Notes: generated by a model from the sequence alone, not told the origin. DNA of 64,000 nucleotides from Periplaneta americana (GCF_040183065.1 NC_091117.1:100691001-100755000); one strand, 5' to 3'; numbered from the stretch's first letter, positions 1 to 11,049 are shown. Made by a program: numbers and translations.

Positions 1-1
1 T

Positions 2-289
2 AAATGTCGTGAAAACCATGAATCATATTCTTGTCAAAAACCTACTTCTATTCCTCCAAAATATGCTAATTGCCAAGGGGATCATCCTGTTAATTTTAGA
101 CAGTGTCCAAAATACCAAGCTTACGTAAATGGAGTGAAAAACAGGAATCCTACCCATAAGAAGCAGCTAGATCTTTCTATCCAGTCTTTTCCTCCACTTC
201 CCATCACTCAACAGGTTATTAAAGGATTCCGAAAGGTAAATATCGATAATAATACTCGACAGGCACCAGATCAATTTGCTGACAGTTGA
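2..289 (+). pseudogene. LINE ORF1 C-terminus (gag-like, CCHC knuckles), partial
   Basis: Frame 2 is open from the window edge to a TGA at 287-289 (95 codons). Near the start it shows cysteine/histidine spacing typical of gag-like zinc knuckles (CRENHESYSCQK, then YANCQGDHPVNFRQCPKYQ), the nucleic-acid-binding part of Jockey-type ORF1. A basic, Q/N-rich tail follows. Such proteins package the LINE RNA. The 5' part is off the window, so it cannot be judged whether the ORF was intact. The ORF2 that follows is disrupted, so the unit is not active. Confidence 0.5.
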
Positions 290-421
290 TCTTTTAGTCA
301 ACTCTTTCATGAATTGAGAGAATGGTGGAACTTTTTTAAAAACATTCAATATCAGTTATTATTTAAGATGTTTACATCAAACCTTCTTGCAAGTGAAGGT
401 GTTTCTAATCTGTTTGGAAAT

Positions 422-3063
422 GGCACAAAATAAACCCAGACAAAAGTTACACAAGCCACTAAAAATAGTGACCTGGAATGCCAATGGAGTGACTAGGGAT
501 AAAAATGTACTTGACGACTTTTTACATCAGCATGATATAGATGTTTTTTAATCACAGAAACTCAATTAACACCTAATAAGAGACTTAGCGTTAAAAATTA
601 TACAGTGTATCGCTCTGATGGAAGTAATGGCCCTTTTGGTGGAACAGCTATCTTAGTTAAAAATGGTATTAGACACTACAGAATACAATCACCCTAGCTT
701 ACGCACATATCTATAAGTTTAATTGAAATTAAGTACAGAAACGAAACCATTTTAATTGGATCGATGTATTGCTCTTCAAATAAGCCTTTCTTAGTTTCAG
801 AATTTGATGCAATATCTTGTATATCAAATAATTTTATAATTGGCGGTGGCTTCAACGCTAGGAACATTGAGTGGAATTCACGCGTAACAACAACCAGAGG
901 TAGCATACTCTCAAAACATGCTGACAAGCATCTTAGCTCCTAACAAACCTACTTACTACCCTCATAATGCAAATCATAAATCAGATGTACCGTACTTGAT
1001 GGTTTTCTTTTCAAATGTAATACTGTACCCCTGTTTATAGACACTTTACAAGAATTGTCCTCTGATCATAACCCTGTTGTTTTAATCATTGAAAGAACAA
1101 CTACTGAGAGGCTATTTCCTCAAGCTTTCTTAAGCAGCATGGACTGGTCGTCCTATTGGGGATATATTTCACAATCAATTTCTGCCAATCCATTGATTAC
1201 AACAAAAGAAGACATTGATGCAGGAATTAAAATCTATGAAAATACTTTGAAAGCAGCAAAATATGCTTCACTAGAGAAAGAACCAATACAGAGTTATCTC
1301 CATCAAAACTCGAATTTACATCTATTAAGAACGGCTAAACAGAGAGCTCGTAAGTGCTTTCAAAAAACTGGATCACAAACTGACAAAAACGTATATAACA
1401 TTATGAAAAATAGAGTGCATAAAATGGCACTAGAAATCAAAGTTTCCAAATTTTAAAAAGATATTGCTGATGCAGGACAGTCAAATAAAATTTGGACAAT
1501 CACCAAACGGTTAACCAAACATGATTCCTATTCTAAAATCAACTTTTACATGGCAAAGATGGCCCAGTTTATAAGTCTAGTGAAAAAGCTGAACTGATAG
1601 CTGATGAATGTGACAGCTCAGTTGAACATTATCGCCATGTCGAGGAAACTGTCAGCACATTCCTACTATGTCCCGTATCCCAGTACATTTGTTTAACGAG
1701 CCCGTCAGAAGTCAAAACGATTATTAAACGCCTTAAACTTAAAAAGGCACCAGGTCCTGATAAAAAACATGAAACTTAAGAACTTACCTAGAAAGGCACT
1801 TACGTATATTACCAAGTTTTCAATCAGTGTATAGCTCATCGATATTTTCCAGATGCTTGGAAGCTTGTATATATTACTGCCATTCTCAAACAAAAGAAAA
1901 ATCCAAAGGTTCCAGCAAATCGCAGACCAATAAGTTTGATTAATGCCCTTAGCAAAGTATTTGAACGCATTCTTCTGACCAGACTTCTACAAAGTTTACC
2001 AAACCTTATTCCACCTTATCAGGCTGCATATCAACAAGGTCTCTCTACAACACACCAACTGCTGCGTCTTGTTGAACAAACAACTAACGGTTTCAACAAC
2101 AGAGCTACTACCGTATCACTATTTCTCGATGACAAAAGTGCATTTGACTCTGTGTGGCACACTGGTATATTTCATAAATTAATCCAATCAAAGGTTCCTG
2201 ATGCAATGATTCATATAATTGCTGATTTTCTTCGGAACATACGTTTCTGTGTTAAAGAAAACTGTTGTTTATCAAGAGAAAAGAAAATTCTAGGAGGAGA
2301 TCCGCAAGGCTCAGTACTGGGCCCTTACTTATATTGTGCATATACTTCAGATCTTCCAGAAACTGACGTCACCAGGTTAGCCTTACATGCAGATGATACA
2401 CTAGCATACACTACACATCGTAATGCCGATCTAGCCATTGGTCGACTTCAACGGCATGTCCACCTTATAGAAGAATGGTTCCAACATTGGCGCTTACTTG
2501 TAAATACAATGAAGAGTCAAGTTATAGCCTTCAGTAGAACTCGAAGTGTACCACAAACTAAACTGATACTGTATGTTACTGCTCTTGAATTTCAGGATTC
2601 TGTTGAGTATCTCGGAATCCATTTGGATAGTCGTCTGTTATGGCATACCAACATTGCTAATACACGAGCAAAAACAATAGCAAGAATGGTACAACTGTAT
2701 CCCCTTTTAAAAACACGTGCATTGTCAACATCTAAAAAAGTGACAATTTATAAATCGCTGATTAGATCGGTGCTTTTGTATGGTTCAACAGTATGGGGAT
2801 ATGCACCTAAGACAACGTTAGATCCCATTCGAGTAGTACAAAATAAAGTGTTACGTGTAATTCATAACAGCGGGTGGTACACAAGAAACGAACAGATACA
2901 TCAAGTTCTAAAAGTGGAAAGTATCCCAGTTATCATTAGGAGATTCTCTGAAACATTTTATAAGCAGGCACATTCCCACCAAAATGTGTATATATCAAAA
3001 CTAGGGACTTATAACCCTCAGTTCTACACAAGGCATCGTACACCTTTGTTCCTCTTCTCATAG
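422..3063 (+). pseudogene. LINE ORF2: endonuclease + reverse transcriptase, frameshifted
   Basis: The reading begins at MAQNKPRQK with the endonuclease start KIVTWNANGV (about 460-490). Stops and shifts follow at about 548, 690 and 930. Endonuclease motifs remain in pieces (GGTAILVK, GGGFNARNIEW, SSDHNPVV). The linker and RT start lie at about 1055-1930, with KAPGPD and NRRPISLI. The longest clean part is 1936-3063 (375 aa): FLDDKSAFDSVWH (finger/palm), GDPQGSVLGPYLY and LHADDTLAY, where histidine replaces the usual Tyr or Phe before the catalytic DD. A thumb region follows with YGSTVWGYA. The style is Jockey-like. Several disruptions exclude a working enzyme. Confidence 0.5.
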
Positions 3064-3389
3064 TTATCTGTCAAATTTTTTTCACGCTGTTCATCCTGGT
3101 TATGACGGGAGTGCAGCATCATAAACTACCTCTCAGCAATAAGCAGAAAGTAATTAGGAACAGTCGGGAGATCACCCAAATGATTTCGATACTGTAGCCA
3201 AAATGTTGACGAATTTAAAAAAAAAACGGCAACAATGTTTGTATGTGGCGCTATCAGCGGTAAATGATGAAGGAGAGCATTTGATATGTGTTATCTATGA
3301 GTGTGAAAACAATCTCATTTATAAGATATTTGTAATGAGTTTAATTTGTAGACTGTAATCTATAGTGCTATAAAGTGCTTAGCAAATAC
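3064..3389. other. LINE flank, no gene seen
   Basis: This is AT-rich sequence with an A-run near 3218. I see no ORF, RNA gene or repeat that I can name. Confidence 0.5.
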
Positions 3390-3726
3390 GAACAAAGATG
3401 CTTCACTAAAATTCATATTGCAAGAGGCAAGAATGCTCGACAATGCCATTACTGGAAGCTTGTGGTAGAGAGACTTCACATATCGTACCGTGGCTAAGTG
3501 GTCACATGCATTTCACAACGGGAGGGAAGATGTTAATCAAAAAACGTGGAGCTGGCAGCTCGCAATCGGCAGTGATGATGTGCATGTGAACCCTGTAAGA
3601 TCACAGCTGGAAGAACACCGTTGTTGGACTTGTATTGAACTATCAATGGGAATTGGAATTGCTCCTTGTATGATTCTTCACATACTTAAGAATAGAGATG
3701 AACAAAACCACAGGTATTTACTATAA
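3390..3726 (+). pseudogene. mariner-family transposase, N-terminal fragment
   Basis: Read with one frame shift near 3485, the segment gives EQRCFTKIHIARGKNARQC, then YRTVAKWSHAFHNGREDV, then RCWTCIELSMGIGIAPCMI and LHILKN. This is the N-terminal helix-turn-helix DNA-binding half of a mariner transposase: xxxWxxxFxxGREDV, an acidic linker, then IGIAxxxxxxIL. The catalytic D,D34D half does not follow directly; a compatible fragment starts at 4466. It is a decayed copy and not a host gene. Confidence 0.5.
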
Positions 3727-4465
3727 ATCTGTGAACAAAACTAACTGTCGCTCTCGCTCGCTGTGTTCGTTGCGTTTGTCTTTCGAGTCTCATCTCGCCA
3801 TTCTCGTGCGCTTTGAGTCTCGCTCATCATTCTCGAAATAGCATTTGGTCGCCCCGTGGAAAGATTTCGTAAATTTGAATAACATAAATAATTGAAATAA
3901 ATAAAATTATAAATGTTTAATGAGACAAAAAGATAAAAGACAACAGTATCTTAGTTATTAAAATGTTCTGGTTCTATTTACTTATGGTTATATAAATAGA
4001 CAAAGAAAACAATTTTCAAATAAATTTGCATTTCTAAGAAACATAAAATACAACGTTAATATCTTTTTACTTAAGATTGCATACTTGATCTCAAACATAT
4101 GAAAAGAAAATTCCTAGCATTTTAATAAGGGCCTAGTAATTAAATAAAGACTAGAGAACGGATTATTATACACTGAAAGGCAGAGATGATGTTTCAAATA
4201 GGCTATTTGATTGTTTATACATAACTTATATAACAGTTGCCAAAGTAGATAAAAGTTCAGTCAGGTATAAACAACTGTGGCGATTCAAGGCTGCTTGATG
4301 TTCGGGACTTCGGGAATGATCAATCTCGACGTCTCGAAACACTCACAAGCAGTCTTTACGTCAACGACGCGACGTATATTACATTGTTGTGCGGGTTTTC
4401 GGCTTTGGGGGCGCTGTTAGTCTTGCTTTCTCGATCGTTGTTCATCTCTACTTAAGAAGTTAAAG
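3727..4465. other. Spacer between mariner fragments
   Basis: CT/CG-rich words (ctcgctcg-like) at 3745-3860 are followed by about 400 bp of AT-rich sequence and a GC-richer patch at 4310-4440. I see no gene. It may be an insertion separating the two mariner fragments. Confidence 0.5.
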
Positions 4466-4576
4466 ATGAGGAAAATCTGCGTTCGCTGGGTTCCACACAA
4501 TCTTAAAGAGGAAAACATGTGGCAGAGAATGGAAACAGCGAGATTGCACTTAGAACTTTCAAGCTCAGTTACTTAA
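4466..4576 (+). pseudogene. mariner transposase, central fragment
   Basis: A 36-codon reading gives KICVRWVPHNLKEENMWQRM and then ETARLHLE. This is the mariner segment with the WVPHxL hallmark that lies between the DNA-binding and catalytic halves. It stops at a TAA before the first catalytic aspartate. It is in the same orientation as the 3390-3726 fragment and may come from the same copy. Confidence 0.5.
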
Positions 4577-4584
4577 TAATTATA

Positions 4585-4757
4585 AAGCTGATCCCATCGC
4601 TCTTCAGGTCGTCTCCACACTCTCTCCCTACCATCTTGACCTCTCAGTGAAAACTGGACTCGTCAGAAAACAATATTTTGTTTCAGTCGTCCATCGTCCA
4701 TTCTGAGTGCTGACGAGCGAAGTGAAGTTGGCGATTGGATACTGCGCGGCCAATTCT
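4585..4757 (-). pseudogene. Tc1-like transposase fragment
   Basis: On the minus strand, allowing for stops and one shift, the segment reads RIGRAVSNRQLHFARQHSEW, then a second-aspartate-type block KILFSDESSFH, and in the next frame RERVWRRPEERWDQLY. This is the Tc1 core pattern (LxFARxHxxW, VLFSDESxF, VWRRxGER). It is in the opposite orientation to the neighbouring mariner pieces, so it is an independent insertion. It is degraded. Confidence 0.5.
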
Positions 4758-5289
4758 GGGCCTGTAATAATTGAAAATGTTAAAAAGGAATTTGTGCTTC
4801 GTGTTTATCATTGCCAGATCATAAATGGAAAACACTTTGAACATTTAATTAATTGAGCATTTGCTGTACTGACTTACAGAAATTAATTTATTCGTTTCAG
4901 AGAAATTACTAACAATTTTATTCTCAACTGTAAGTGACAAATATTGAACTTACACAATTCGATTTGTGACAAAATTGTGTTACGATATGTGTATTGTTTG
5001 TAAAATCAATAAGTTCTACAAACGTCAAATTCAAATAAAAGAATGAAATCTTCGGTTGACATATATGTATGAAGATTCTCTTTCAGAATATTTAAAGAGG
5101 AACAAAGGCTGTCATTTAAATATGCTTATGGTGACGTCACAACTCGCACAATAATTATATTAAAAATTACTTGTTTTCGTGAAAAAAGTGTCTTTTAAAA
5201 TATAAAATTTGACATATCCGAGCGTTAGAAAAAAAATTATCCGTTTAAATTTAAAAAACAATATGCGGAACTTATGAAACGTACTGTAT
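4758..5289. other. AT-rich spacer
   Basis: I see nothing recognisable here beyond simple AT-rich sequence. Confidence 0.5.
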
Positions 5290-5600
5290 ATATGGTACGC
5301 GCAGTAGTGTCGCGGTTAGGCTTAGCACTGCAAGCCGGAAGGTCGCGGTTTCGATTCCCGATGGTGTAATGGATTTTGCCATTGATCTAATCCTTCCAGC
5401 TGCAGTCTGGCCCTGGGGTCTACTCAGCTTCTAACAGAAAACGAGTATCAGGGACATTTCCTTGGGGTAAAGACGAAGGGACGTAGGACTGACATAACTA
5501 CTGTCATAATGTCGATCGTCTGTAAGTTAACCTCTCGCCACCTTCTGGGCCAATTTGGCCTGTCACGTGTATGTGTGCGTGCGTGCGTCTGTGTGTATAT
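5290..5600 (+). repeat. tRNA-derived SINE
   Basis: A tRNA-like head starts at about 5297. It has an A-box-like region (gtgtcgcggttaggc) and a B box (gtttcgattcccg) about 35 bp apart, followed by a non-tRNA body with a (tgtg)n-like end at about 5570-5600. It is a pol III-type short interspersed element and not a working tRNA. Confidence 0.5.
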
Positions 5601-5975
5601 GTTTGTGGTATAAGTGTTATAACTTTATAATTATTATACATAATTGTCGCAAAATAAGAGTAAATTTTTTTAACTTCAGGAATTTATCTTCTTTTCTTAC
5701 TTAGTTATTTAGCGATGTTGTATCAACTACAAGGTTATTTAGCGTTGCTACATCAACTAAAGTAAACCCTCGTTAACACAAACTCACTCACCACGAACAC
5801 CCGATTAATATGAACAAAATATTGGTCCCAGCAGGGATATAAGTACCATTTATGGAAGGTTCTATCGTTTAACGCGAATTTCTGTTAAGACAAATTACGA
5901 AATTACTTTTTGGTCCTTTACGTCATTAGATATGCACTTCACACTAACTTCTGACAATTTTCATAATGTTTCTTT
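5601..5975. other. Spacer with SINE-body fragments
   Basis: Two imperfect copies of a ttatttagcg-ttg-catcaact word (5705-5765) match the end of the SINE body seen at 10110, 10722 and 39880. The rest is AT-rich with no gene. Confidence 0.5.
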
Positions 5976-6440
5976 AGTTGAATAATTTCAAGGAAAAATT
6001 GTTCCGGGGCCGGGTATCGATCCCGGGACCTCTGGTTGAACGTACCAGCGCTCTGCCACTGAGCTACCCGGGAACTCCACCCGACACCGTCTCAACTTTT
6101 CCCTTTATATCCACACAACTCGCGTGGGCTGACGAAACGCCAGAGACCCACATCGAGCGCACACAATCTCTGTGTGACTTGGAATTGTGGTTTTCTGTTA
6201 ACGTACACAGTGACGTATATATTATGCAAATCTAGTCTTTCAGGTAAAGCTCCCTGTAAAGCAGATTTGAATAATTTCAAGGAAAAATTGTTCCGGGGCC
6301 GGGTATCGATCCCGGGACCTCTGGTTGAACGTACCAGCGCTCTGCCACTGAGCTACCCGGGAACTCCACCCGACACCGTCTCAACTTTTCCCTTTATATC
6401 CACACAACTCGCGTGGGCTGAGGAAATGCCAGAGACCCAC
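5976..6440 (-). repeat. Tandem pair of tRNA-derived repeat units
   Basis: Two direct copies of a unit of about 290 bp (5976-6267 and 6268-6440, the second cut short). Each carries a 75-nt tRNA-like domain on the minus strand (6001-6075 and about 6293-6367). The domain has a 7-bp acceptor-like pairing GTTCCCG/CCGGAAC with one mismatch, a GTAGCTCAGTGG A box, and a B box (ATCGATACCC). The unit also occurs as an inverted pair at 27425-28010. The second copy runs straight into minisatellite sequence at 6440. Confidence 0.5.
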
Positions 6441-6518
6441 ATAGTTATCATTGTCTTTGCTTTGTCCTTTTCGTGGTACTTATTATCTTTGAAGCGATAA
6501 TTTTTATCATTCTTGCCT
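6440..6518. repeat. Minisatellite left-arm fragment
   Basis: These 79 bp are the reverse complement of 12727-12797 in the main minisatellite. The match breaks off at about 6518 and resumes at 7372, which implies an insertion of about 850 bp in this arm. Confidence 0.5.
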
Positions 6519-7371
6519 TTTTTCTCGAAAACTATGTGATACTGGTTGTTCATTAAAAAAATTTTTTAAATTACACCCTACATTAAAATTTACATACGAT
6601 ATTCCGGATCTCAATTAAATTTTTACGTATGAATGCATAGAAATTTTATTCATTCATTCGTTTCATGTCTTTTAACTATTTATTAAGCTTATTTCTTACA
6701 CTTCATACTTGAAACAAAGAATTTGTAAAACCATGTTGAGTAGGCCGTAAAACTAATGAAAACCGTTCATTGTAGATTAATGTTAATGTTTTGTTTAATT
6801 TCATGACCAACTCTACAATCATTTTACCTCCATTGTAAGGCGAATGTCAGGTAATCCCAAGGCGAATACTCGGTCTCATCTTGACAAATACCATGTTGCT
6901 ATCATCAATTCCATCCACGATAAATAACCCAGTGCAGTAAAATCTCCTTAAGACGAATTACAAGAAATCGGAAAATCAAGAGTTCATGTTAAAAAAAATC
7001 GTGTTAACCGAAAACTAAATTTTAGAGTTACGTATCACAGAAGGTATAATTTAGTACTGTACCGTGTAAAACAGAATAAGTAAAAATGTATGAAGTTATT
7101 CACAAGTCAAATCCTGGAGAAGAATTCACAAATGTCTCGTTGTCGCTGAAAGTATTCCGGGTATTTACCCATTTGCAGTGTAAATAAATACATACAAAGT
7201 TCCTGATAACTTCACGGCCAACTGTACTATTCAAAACTTCCGTTAATTCAGCGGCGACTTCGAAATTTCCAGGGAAACATTCTAATATGTCCATCCATTC
7301 TAGAAGTAACGTCTCGTGTCTTCGTACGAACCACAGTACTATACCAGGTGTTTCAGACCACTCGTACTAGC
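6519..7371. other. Insertion splitting the inverted minisatellite arm
   Basis: About 850 bp absent from the right arm (12722-12727 is continuous). It includes a SINE-body fragment at 6835-6935 (reverse complement of the body at 10740-10860). The short ORF at 7100-7294 on the minus strand has no recognisable domain. I could not define ends or a target duplication. Confidence 0.5.
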
Positions 7372-8021
7372 CTTTCGTGGTCATGTCATTGCTCTTTCTT
7401 GGTTCTTATCACAGTCCTGTCGTGGTCTTTGACGTGATCCTTATTGTGGTACTTATCATTCTCCATGTTGTAATCCTTATTGTGATCGTTGTCGCGGTGT
7501 TTATCATGGTCGATGTCGTGATTCTTATCGTGATATTGTCTTTATCGCAGCCGTTAGAGTGGTTCTTGTTCTTTTCTCCATGGTCCTCATCATAATGCTT
7601 GTTGCCATTGTAATGTTCTTTATTGTTCACTTGTTTTGGTATAGTGGTATTTATAGTGGCATTTCTTGTTTTTGTCATGATCGTTATCTTGGTAAATTTC
7701 GAAGTCATTATCATGATCCATGTCGTGGTGCCTACCGTGATCCTTGCTTTTTTGTCGTTGTCCATGTCGTTATCCTTATCGTGATCTTTGTCGTGGTGTT
7801 AATCGTGGTCCATATCTGTGATCCTTATCGTGGCCCATGTCGGAGTCCTTATCGTGATCCTTGTCATGGTGCTTGTCGCGGCTCACGTCGTGATCCTTAT
7901 CCTTCCTTGTCGTGAACCTTATCCTTCCTTGTTGTGATCCTTATCTTGTTCCATGTTGTGATCCTTATCGTCGCCCTTGTCGCGAATATTATCGTAGTCC
8001 TTGACGTGATCCTTATCGTGG
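7372..8021. repeat. 12-bp minisatellite, inverted left arm
   Basis: Degenerate tandem repeats of gtggtccttatc/gtgatccttgtc. Several translated stretches match exactly the reverse complement of 12179-12717, with a constant coordinate sum of 20094, so there are no net indels over at least 540 bp. The match extends to 7372-8021 against 12073-12722. The repeat period is a multiple of three, so long ORFs in many frames are expected and carry no coding meaning. Confidence 0.5.
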
Positions 8022-8179
8022 AAAAGCTTGGCGGCGAAAATTTTATAAGCTATCTAGCATGTCTGATTCATCTTATGGCCATGGTGTACCAAGGATAAAA
8101 AGGTACATTTTAAAATGTATCTTTGTATCCTTTGGTAGTTCTTTGTAAAGAGTTCATTGACAGCATTGTACCGGCAGAA

Positions 8180-8466
8180 GTACTCACCATTAGAATTCCT
8201 GAGAAAAGTGTTTGTGCTGAAAATTTACCGTTTGAACTGCCAACAGACCTAGCTCATAACAGCTTGAGGCTACCAATCAATGTTAAAAAATAGAGGACCT
8301 TAAGAAGATTTTGCAGTACATACCCGATGAAGTGATAGGATTCTGCACAGAACTGTACACATGGCCTACCACCAACAAAGATACCAACCACCTTATAAGG
8401 ACCATGAAAAAGACAAAGATATTAACGACAAGGACCACAATAAGGATCACGACATGAACCACGGTA
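8180..8466. repeat. Inverted repeat arm (pairs with 9130-9410)
   Basis: About 285 bp are matched in reverse complement at 9130-9410. The outer part (8180-8394) is unique-looking sequence around gaattcctgagaaaag and aactgccaacagacc. The inner part (8395-8466) is minisatellite. The spacer of about 660 bp holds a minus-strand LINE fragment and a repeated A-tract segment. Confidence 0.5.
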
Positions 8467-8554
8467 ATTCATTATCCACATTTCAATAGTTTATTTCTAA
8501 AACCCCACGAGTGACAAAAACAAAACTTTTGGGAAATCAATAAAAACAAGTCGT

Positions 8555-8770
8555 CCATTTCCATTGTTATCCTCCTTTTGATTTCCTGACACCAGCTCAT
8601 GTTACTGCTTCTAGTACACCCGATGTACTTGAAGCTGTCCGCTTGTTTTACTGCCTCATTTAGAATTCACAAGTTTACTATCTTTACTTTTCTTCCTATG
8701 ACCATGTTCTTCGTCTTGTTTGCATTCATCTTCCTCCCATACTGCTCACAGCTGTCATTTAGCGAATATT
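8555..8770 (-). pseudogene. RTE-like LINE reverse-transcriptase fragment
   Basis: The minus-strand reading includes LNDSCEQYGRKMNANKTKN and MVIGRK, then a tail with SFKYIG. It is closely similar to the RT segment at 60780-61000. It is the piece just after the catalytic DD motif, where KxMxIGRK is typical. It is fragmentary and sits inside the minisatellite complex. Confidence 0.5.
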
Positions 8771-8867
8771 ACTCATAACTGCTCAAATTTCATTTTCACA
8801 AAAAAAAAGTTTTATACAAAAGCACTTTGAGGTAAACCATACAAAATAAAGGGAATGAAATTGCTGT

Positions 8868-9006
8868 TACTTAGCATACCGTTTATCTGTGTACTGTGAT
8901 TTCTCGTAACCTTTTGGACAGACTTTTTTCTAATCCAATATTTTCCTATTCATTCAGAAAATATGTACAGTTCCACCAAAAAAAAAAATGAGACGACTCT
9001 TGGTCC
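8868..9006 (+). repeat. Direct repeat with A-tract (copy 1; copy 2 at 11050-11206)
   Basis: About 135 bp starting near ttgctgttacttagcatacc and running through an A-tract to atgagacgactcttggtc. It recurs in the same orientation at 11050-11206. The A-tract is longer in copy 2. Immediately after the shared part the flanks differ: minisatellite here, unrelated sequence there. Confidence 0.5.
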
Positions 9007-9240
9007 TTGTTGAGGTCCTTACTGTGATCCTTATTTTGAAGCTTGTGTTTCATGTCGTGATCCTTACCGCGGTCTCTGTCGTAAGTCCATATCGTGCTTC
9101 TTGTCGTGGTCCAAGTTCTCATTCTTGTTTTCCTTACCGTGGTTCATGTCGTGATCCTTATTGTGGTCCTTGTCGTTAATATCTTTGTCTTTTTCATGGT
9201 CCTTATAAGGTGGTTGGTATCTTTGTTGGTGGTAGGCCAT
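9007..9240. repeat. Minisatellite block, inverted relative to main array
   Basis: 9011-9225 is the reverse complement of 11851-12065 (constant sum 21076), continuing the arm that began at 7372 after a break of about 990 bp. It overlaps the 9130-9410 inverted-repeat arm. Confidence 0.5.
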
Positions 9241-9418
9241 GTGTACAGTTCTGTGCAGAATCCTATCACTTCATCGGGTATGTACTGCAAAATCTTCTTA
9301 AGGTCCTCTATTTTTTAACATTGATTGGTAGCCTCAAGCTGTTATGAGCTAGGTCTGTTGGCAGTTCAAACGGTAAATTTTCAGCACAAACACTTTTCTC
9401 AGGAATTCAGGAAAAATA

Positions 9419-9720
9419 ATGGAGCGTGTGAAATTTACAGACAGAATAAGAAATGAAGCTGTGTTGGAAAGAGTGGGTGAAGAAAGAATAATGCTGAAAC
9501 TGACCAAGAAAAGAAAGGGAATTGGATGGGTCACTGTCTGAGAAGAAACTGCCTACTGAAGGATGCACTGGAAGGAATGGTGAACGGGAGGAGAGTTCGG
9601 GGATCAAATAATAGATAACATTAAGATAATTATATGGATCATATGCGGAGACTAAAGGCAGAAAATAGGAAGACTGGAGAATGCTGGGTTTGCAATGAAG
9701 GACCTGCCCTTGGGCAGAAC
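9419..9720 (+). pseudogene. RTE-like LINE 3' end
   Basis: The reading starts MERVKFTDRIRNEAVLERVG and continues to WMGHCLRRNCLLKDALEGMV and NGRRVRG, with one shift. This is the C-terminal tail of the same LINE family whose intact-looking counterpart is at 58089-58400 (minus). The element ends near gaatgaatgaata (about 9735). With the minus-strand fragment at 8555 it shows that a LINE copy was rearranged here. Confidence 0.5.
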
Positions 9721-9735
9721 ACTATGAATGAATGA

Positions 9736-10104
9736 ATAATATTCCATACTTTTTGAACACACTATACGTAGACTATTTGGCTCTAAAATGGAACATAGCG
9801 ACTTAAAAAATACAGATACCGCCCAACGTTGAAAAAAAAAACAGCTAAAATCTCGCTGACAGACTAAATTTTTTCCTTCTATCTGTGCTTAAAAAAAGGT
9901 AGATCTAACTGGAAAACGGCTAAATTCGCGGGTACTTGACTGTTCCTCATTCACCCTATGAGTCCAATTGTGCAAACCAATTTACCGACGAGTCGTTGCC
10001 CTGGGTGCGCCATAAGAGGCTGGTCTACGCTACACCAGCGATAAGATGAGATGATAATGGAGATAGTTTGTGTGGTATAGGGGAATCGGAGCTCCCGAAG
10101 AAAT
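9736..10104. other. Spacer
   Basis: An A-run lies at 9832-9842. I see no gene or named repeat. Confidence 0.5.
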
Positions 10105-10345
10105 TTATTTTTATTTTAGTAGGTTATTTTACGACGCTTTATCAACAACTTAGGTTATTTAACGTCTGAATGGATGAAGGTGATCATGCTGGTGAGATGA
10201 GCCCGGGGTCCAGCACCGAAAGTTACCCAGCATTTGCTCATATTGAGTTGAGGGAAAACCCCGGAAAAAACCTCAACCAGGTAACTTGCCCCGACCGGGA
10301 ATCGAACCCGGACCACCAGGTTTCGCGGCCAGACGCGTGAACCAC
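10105..10345 (-). repeat. tRNA-derived SINE
   Basis: The minus strand begins with a tRNA-like head (B box gggttcgattcccgg at about 10295-10310, A-box side near 10335). It continues into the body with gttgaggttttttccgg and ends in the ataacct/taaataac-type tail at about 10110. Same general type as the copies at 39880 and 48800. Confidence 0.5.
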
Positions 10346-10571
10346 GAGTTTTGTCAATACAAGTATTTTATATATTATTTGAATTACAGTTAAGACTCTC
10401 TCCAAAAAGTGGAAATTACATTCAATTGAAACATATATGTTATATTGAAATCCTTCAATCCGTCACTATACTTTTAAACAACACGTTTTTCATTTCTATC
10501 TTAAGTGACTTCGACTCAATTTGGAATGTACTGAATTGAAAAGCGATTGGTTTTATTGTACTGAATTCCAG

Positions 10572-10696
10572 ATGCAGAATGACTTAGAGAAAATCACTGA
10601 AGAAGTGCATAATGATGTACAGGACTACCGGGACACGTGCTTCAGAACGCTGGACTGGCTTCGAGGCTCCAATAACAACTTCCTAAAGTCTATCAA
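10572..10696 (+). CDS. CCDC180: CCDC180-like exon 1 of window
   Basis: The acceptor is ...gaattccag ending at 10571; the donor is gtgagt from 10697. The 125-nt exon holds 41 codons plus 2 nt. Its first codon happens to be ATG, but it directly follows a good acceptor, so this is probably an internal Met rather than the start. It reads MQNDLEKITEEVHNDVQ and then DYRDTCFRTLDWLRGSN, a charged amphipathic helix. It joins exon 2 in phase (AA|G). It lies between two SINEs and within 1 kb of the minisatellite array. In the family this would fall in the DUF4455/linker part. No earlier exon could be identified in the window. Confidence 0.5.
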
Positions 10697-10721
10697 GTGA
10701 GTGTTCATAGTGACTCTGGAC

Positions 10722-10925
10722 TTTTTTTTATTATTTATCGACGCTGTTTCAACTATTTAGCGTCGATGGAATTGGTGATAGCGAGACGCTATTTGGCGAG
10801 ATGAGACAGACGATTCGCCACGGATTATCTGACATTCGCCTTACGGTTGGGAAAACCTCGGAAAAAACCCAACCAGGTAATCGGCCCAAGCGCGAATCGA
10901 ATCGACTCCGGATGGAGTTTGTCAG
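10722..10925 (-). repeat. SINE 25 bp after exon 1 donor
   Basis: The body has gcgtcgatggaattggtgat, cattcgccttacggttggg and aacccaaccaggtaatcggc, with the tRNA-like head (gcgaatcgaatcgactccgg) at the right end, so the element reads on the minus strand. It begins about 25 bp after the exon 1 donor site. Confidence 0.5.
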
Positions 10926-11049
10926 TCAGAATCATTTTATTACTGCTTTCTGATTGTATAAAATATAAAAACGAACAAATATAATGCTGAAAAAAGTAGG
11001 TAGGATCTTCGCGGGAACACTCGCTTTTAGCATTTCTAAAAACGAATAA

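Larger units (their letters stand above)
1..3100 (+). mobile_element. Jockey-like non-LTR retrotransposon, 5' end outside window, degraded
   Basis: The remains of a two-ORF LINE run from the window edge to just past 3063. They are the end of ORF1 with zinc-knuckle spacing (2-289), then an ORF2 with endonuclease and reverse transcriptase (422-3063). ORF1 and ORF2 are about 130 bp apart, as usual for this group. No poly-A tail is clear after 3063; an A-run sits at about 3218. Several frameshifts and stops show that it is dead. The clade is inferred from the knuckle plus the RT style. Confidence 0.5.

Noticed and set aside
3490..3726. Small host gene
   Set aside because: The reading extends 5' through a frameshift into a mariner N-terminus, so it is a transposase fragment.
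7377..7915. Hydrophobic Val/Ile-rich ORFs that look like membrane proteins
   Set aside because: They are the reverse complement of the same minisatellite; the identical readings at 12179-12717 come from the inverted duplication, not from a gene family.
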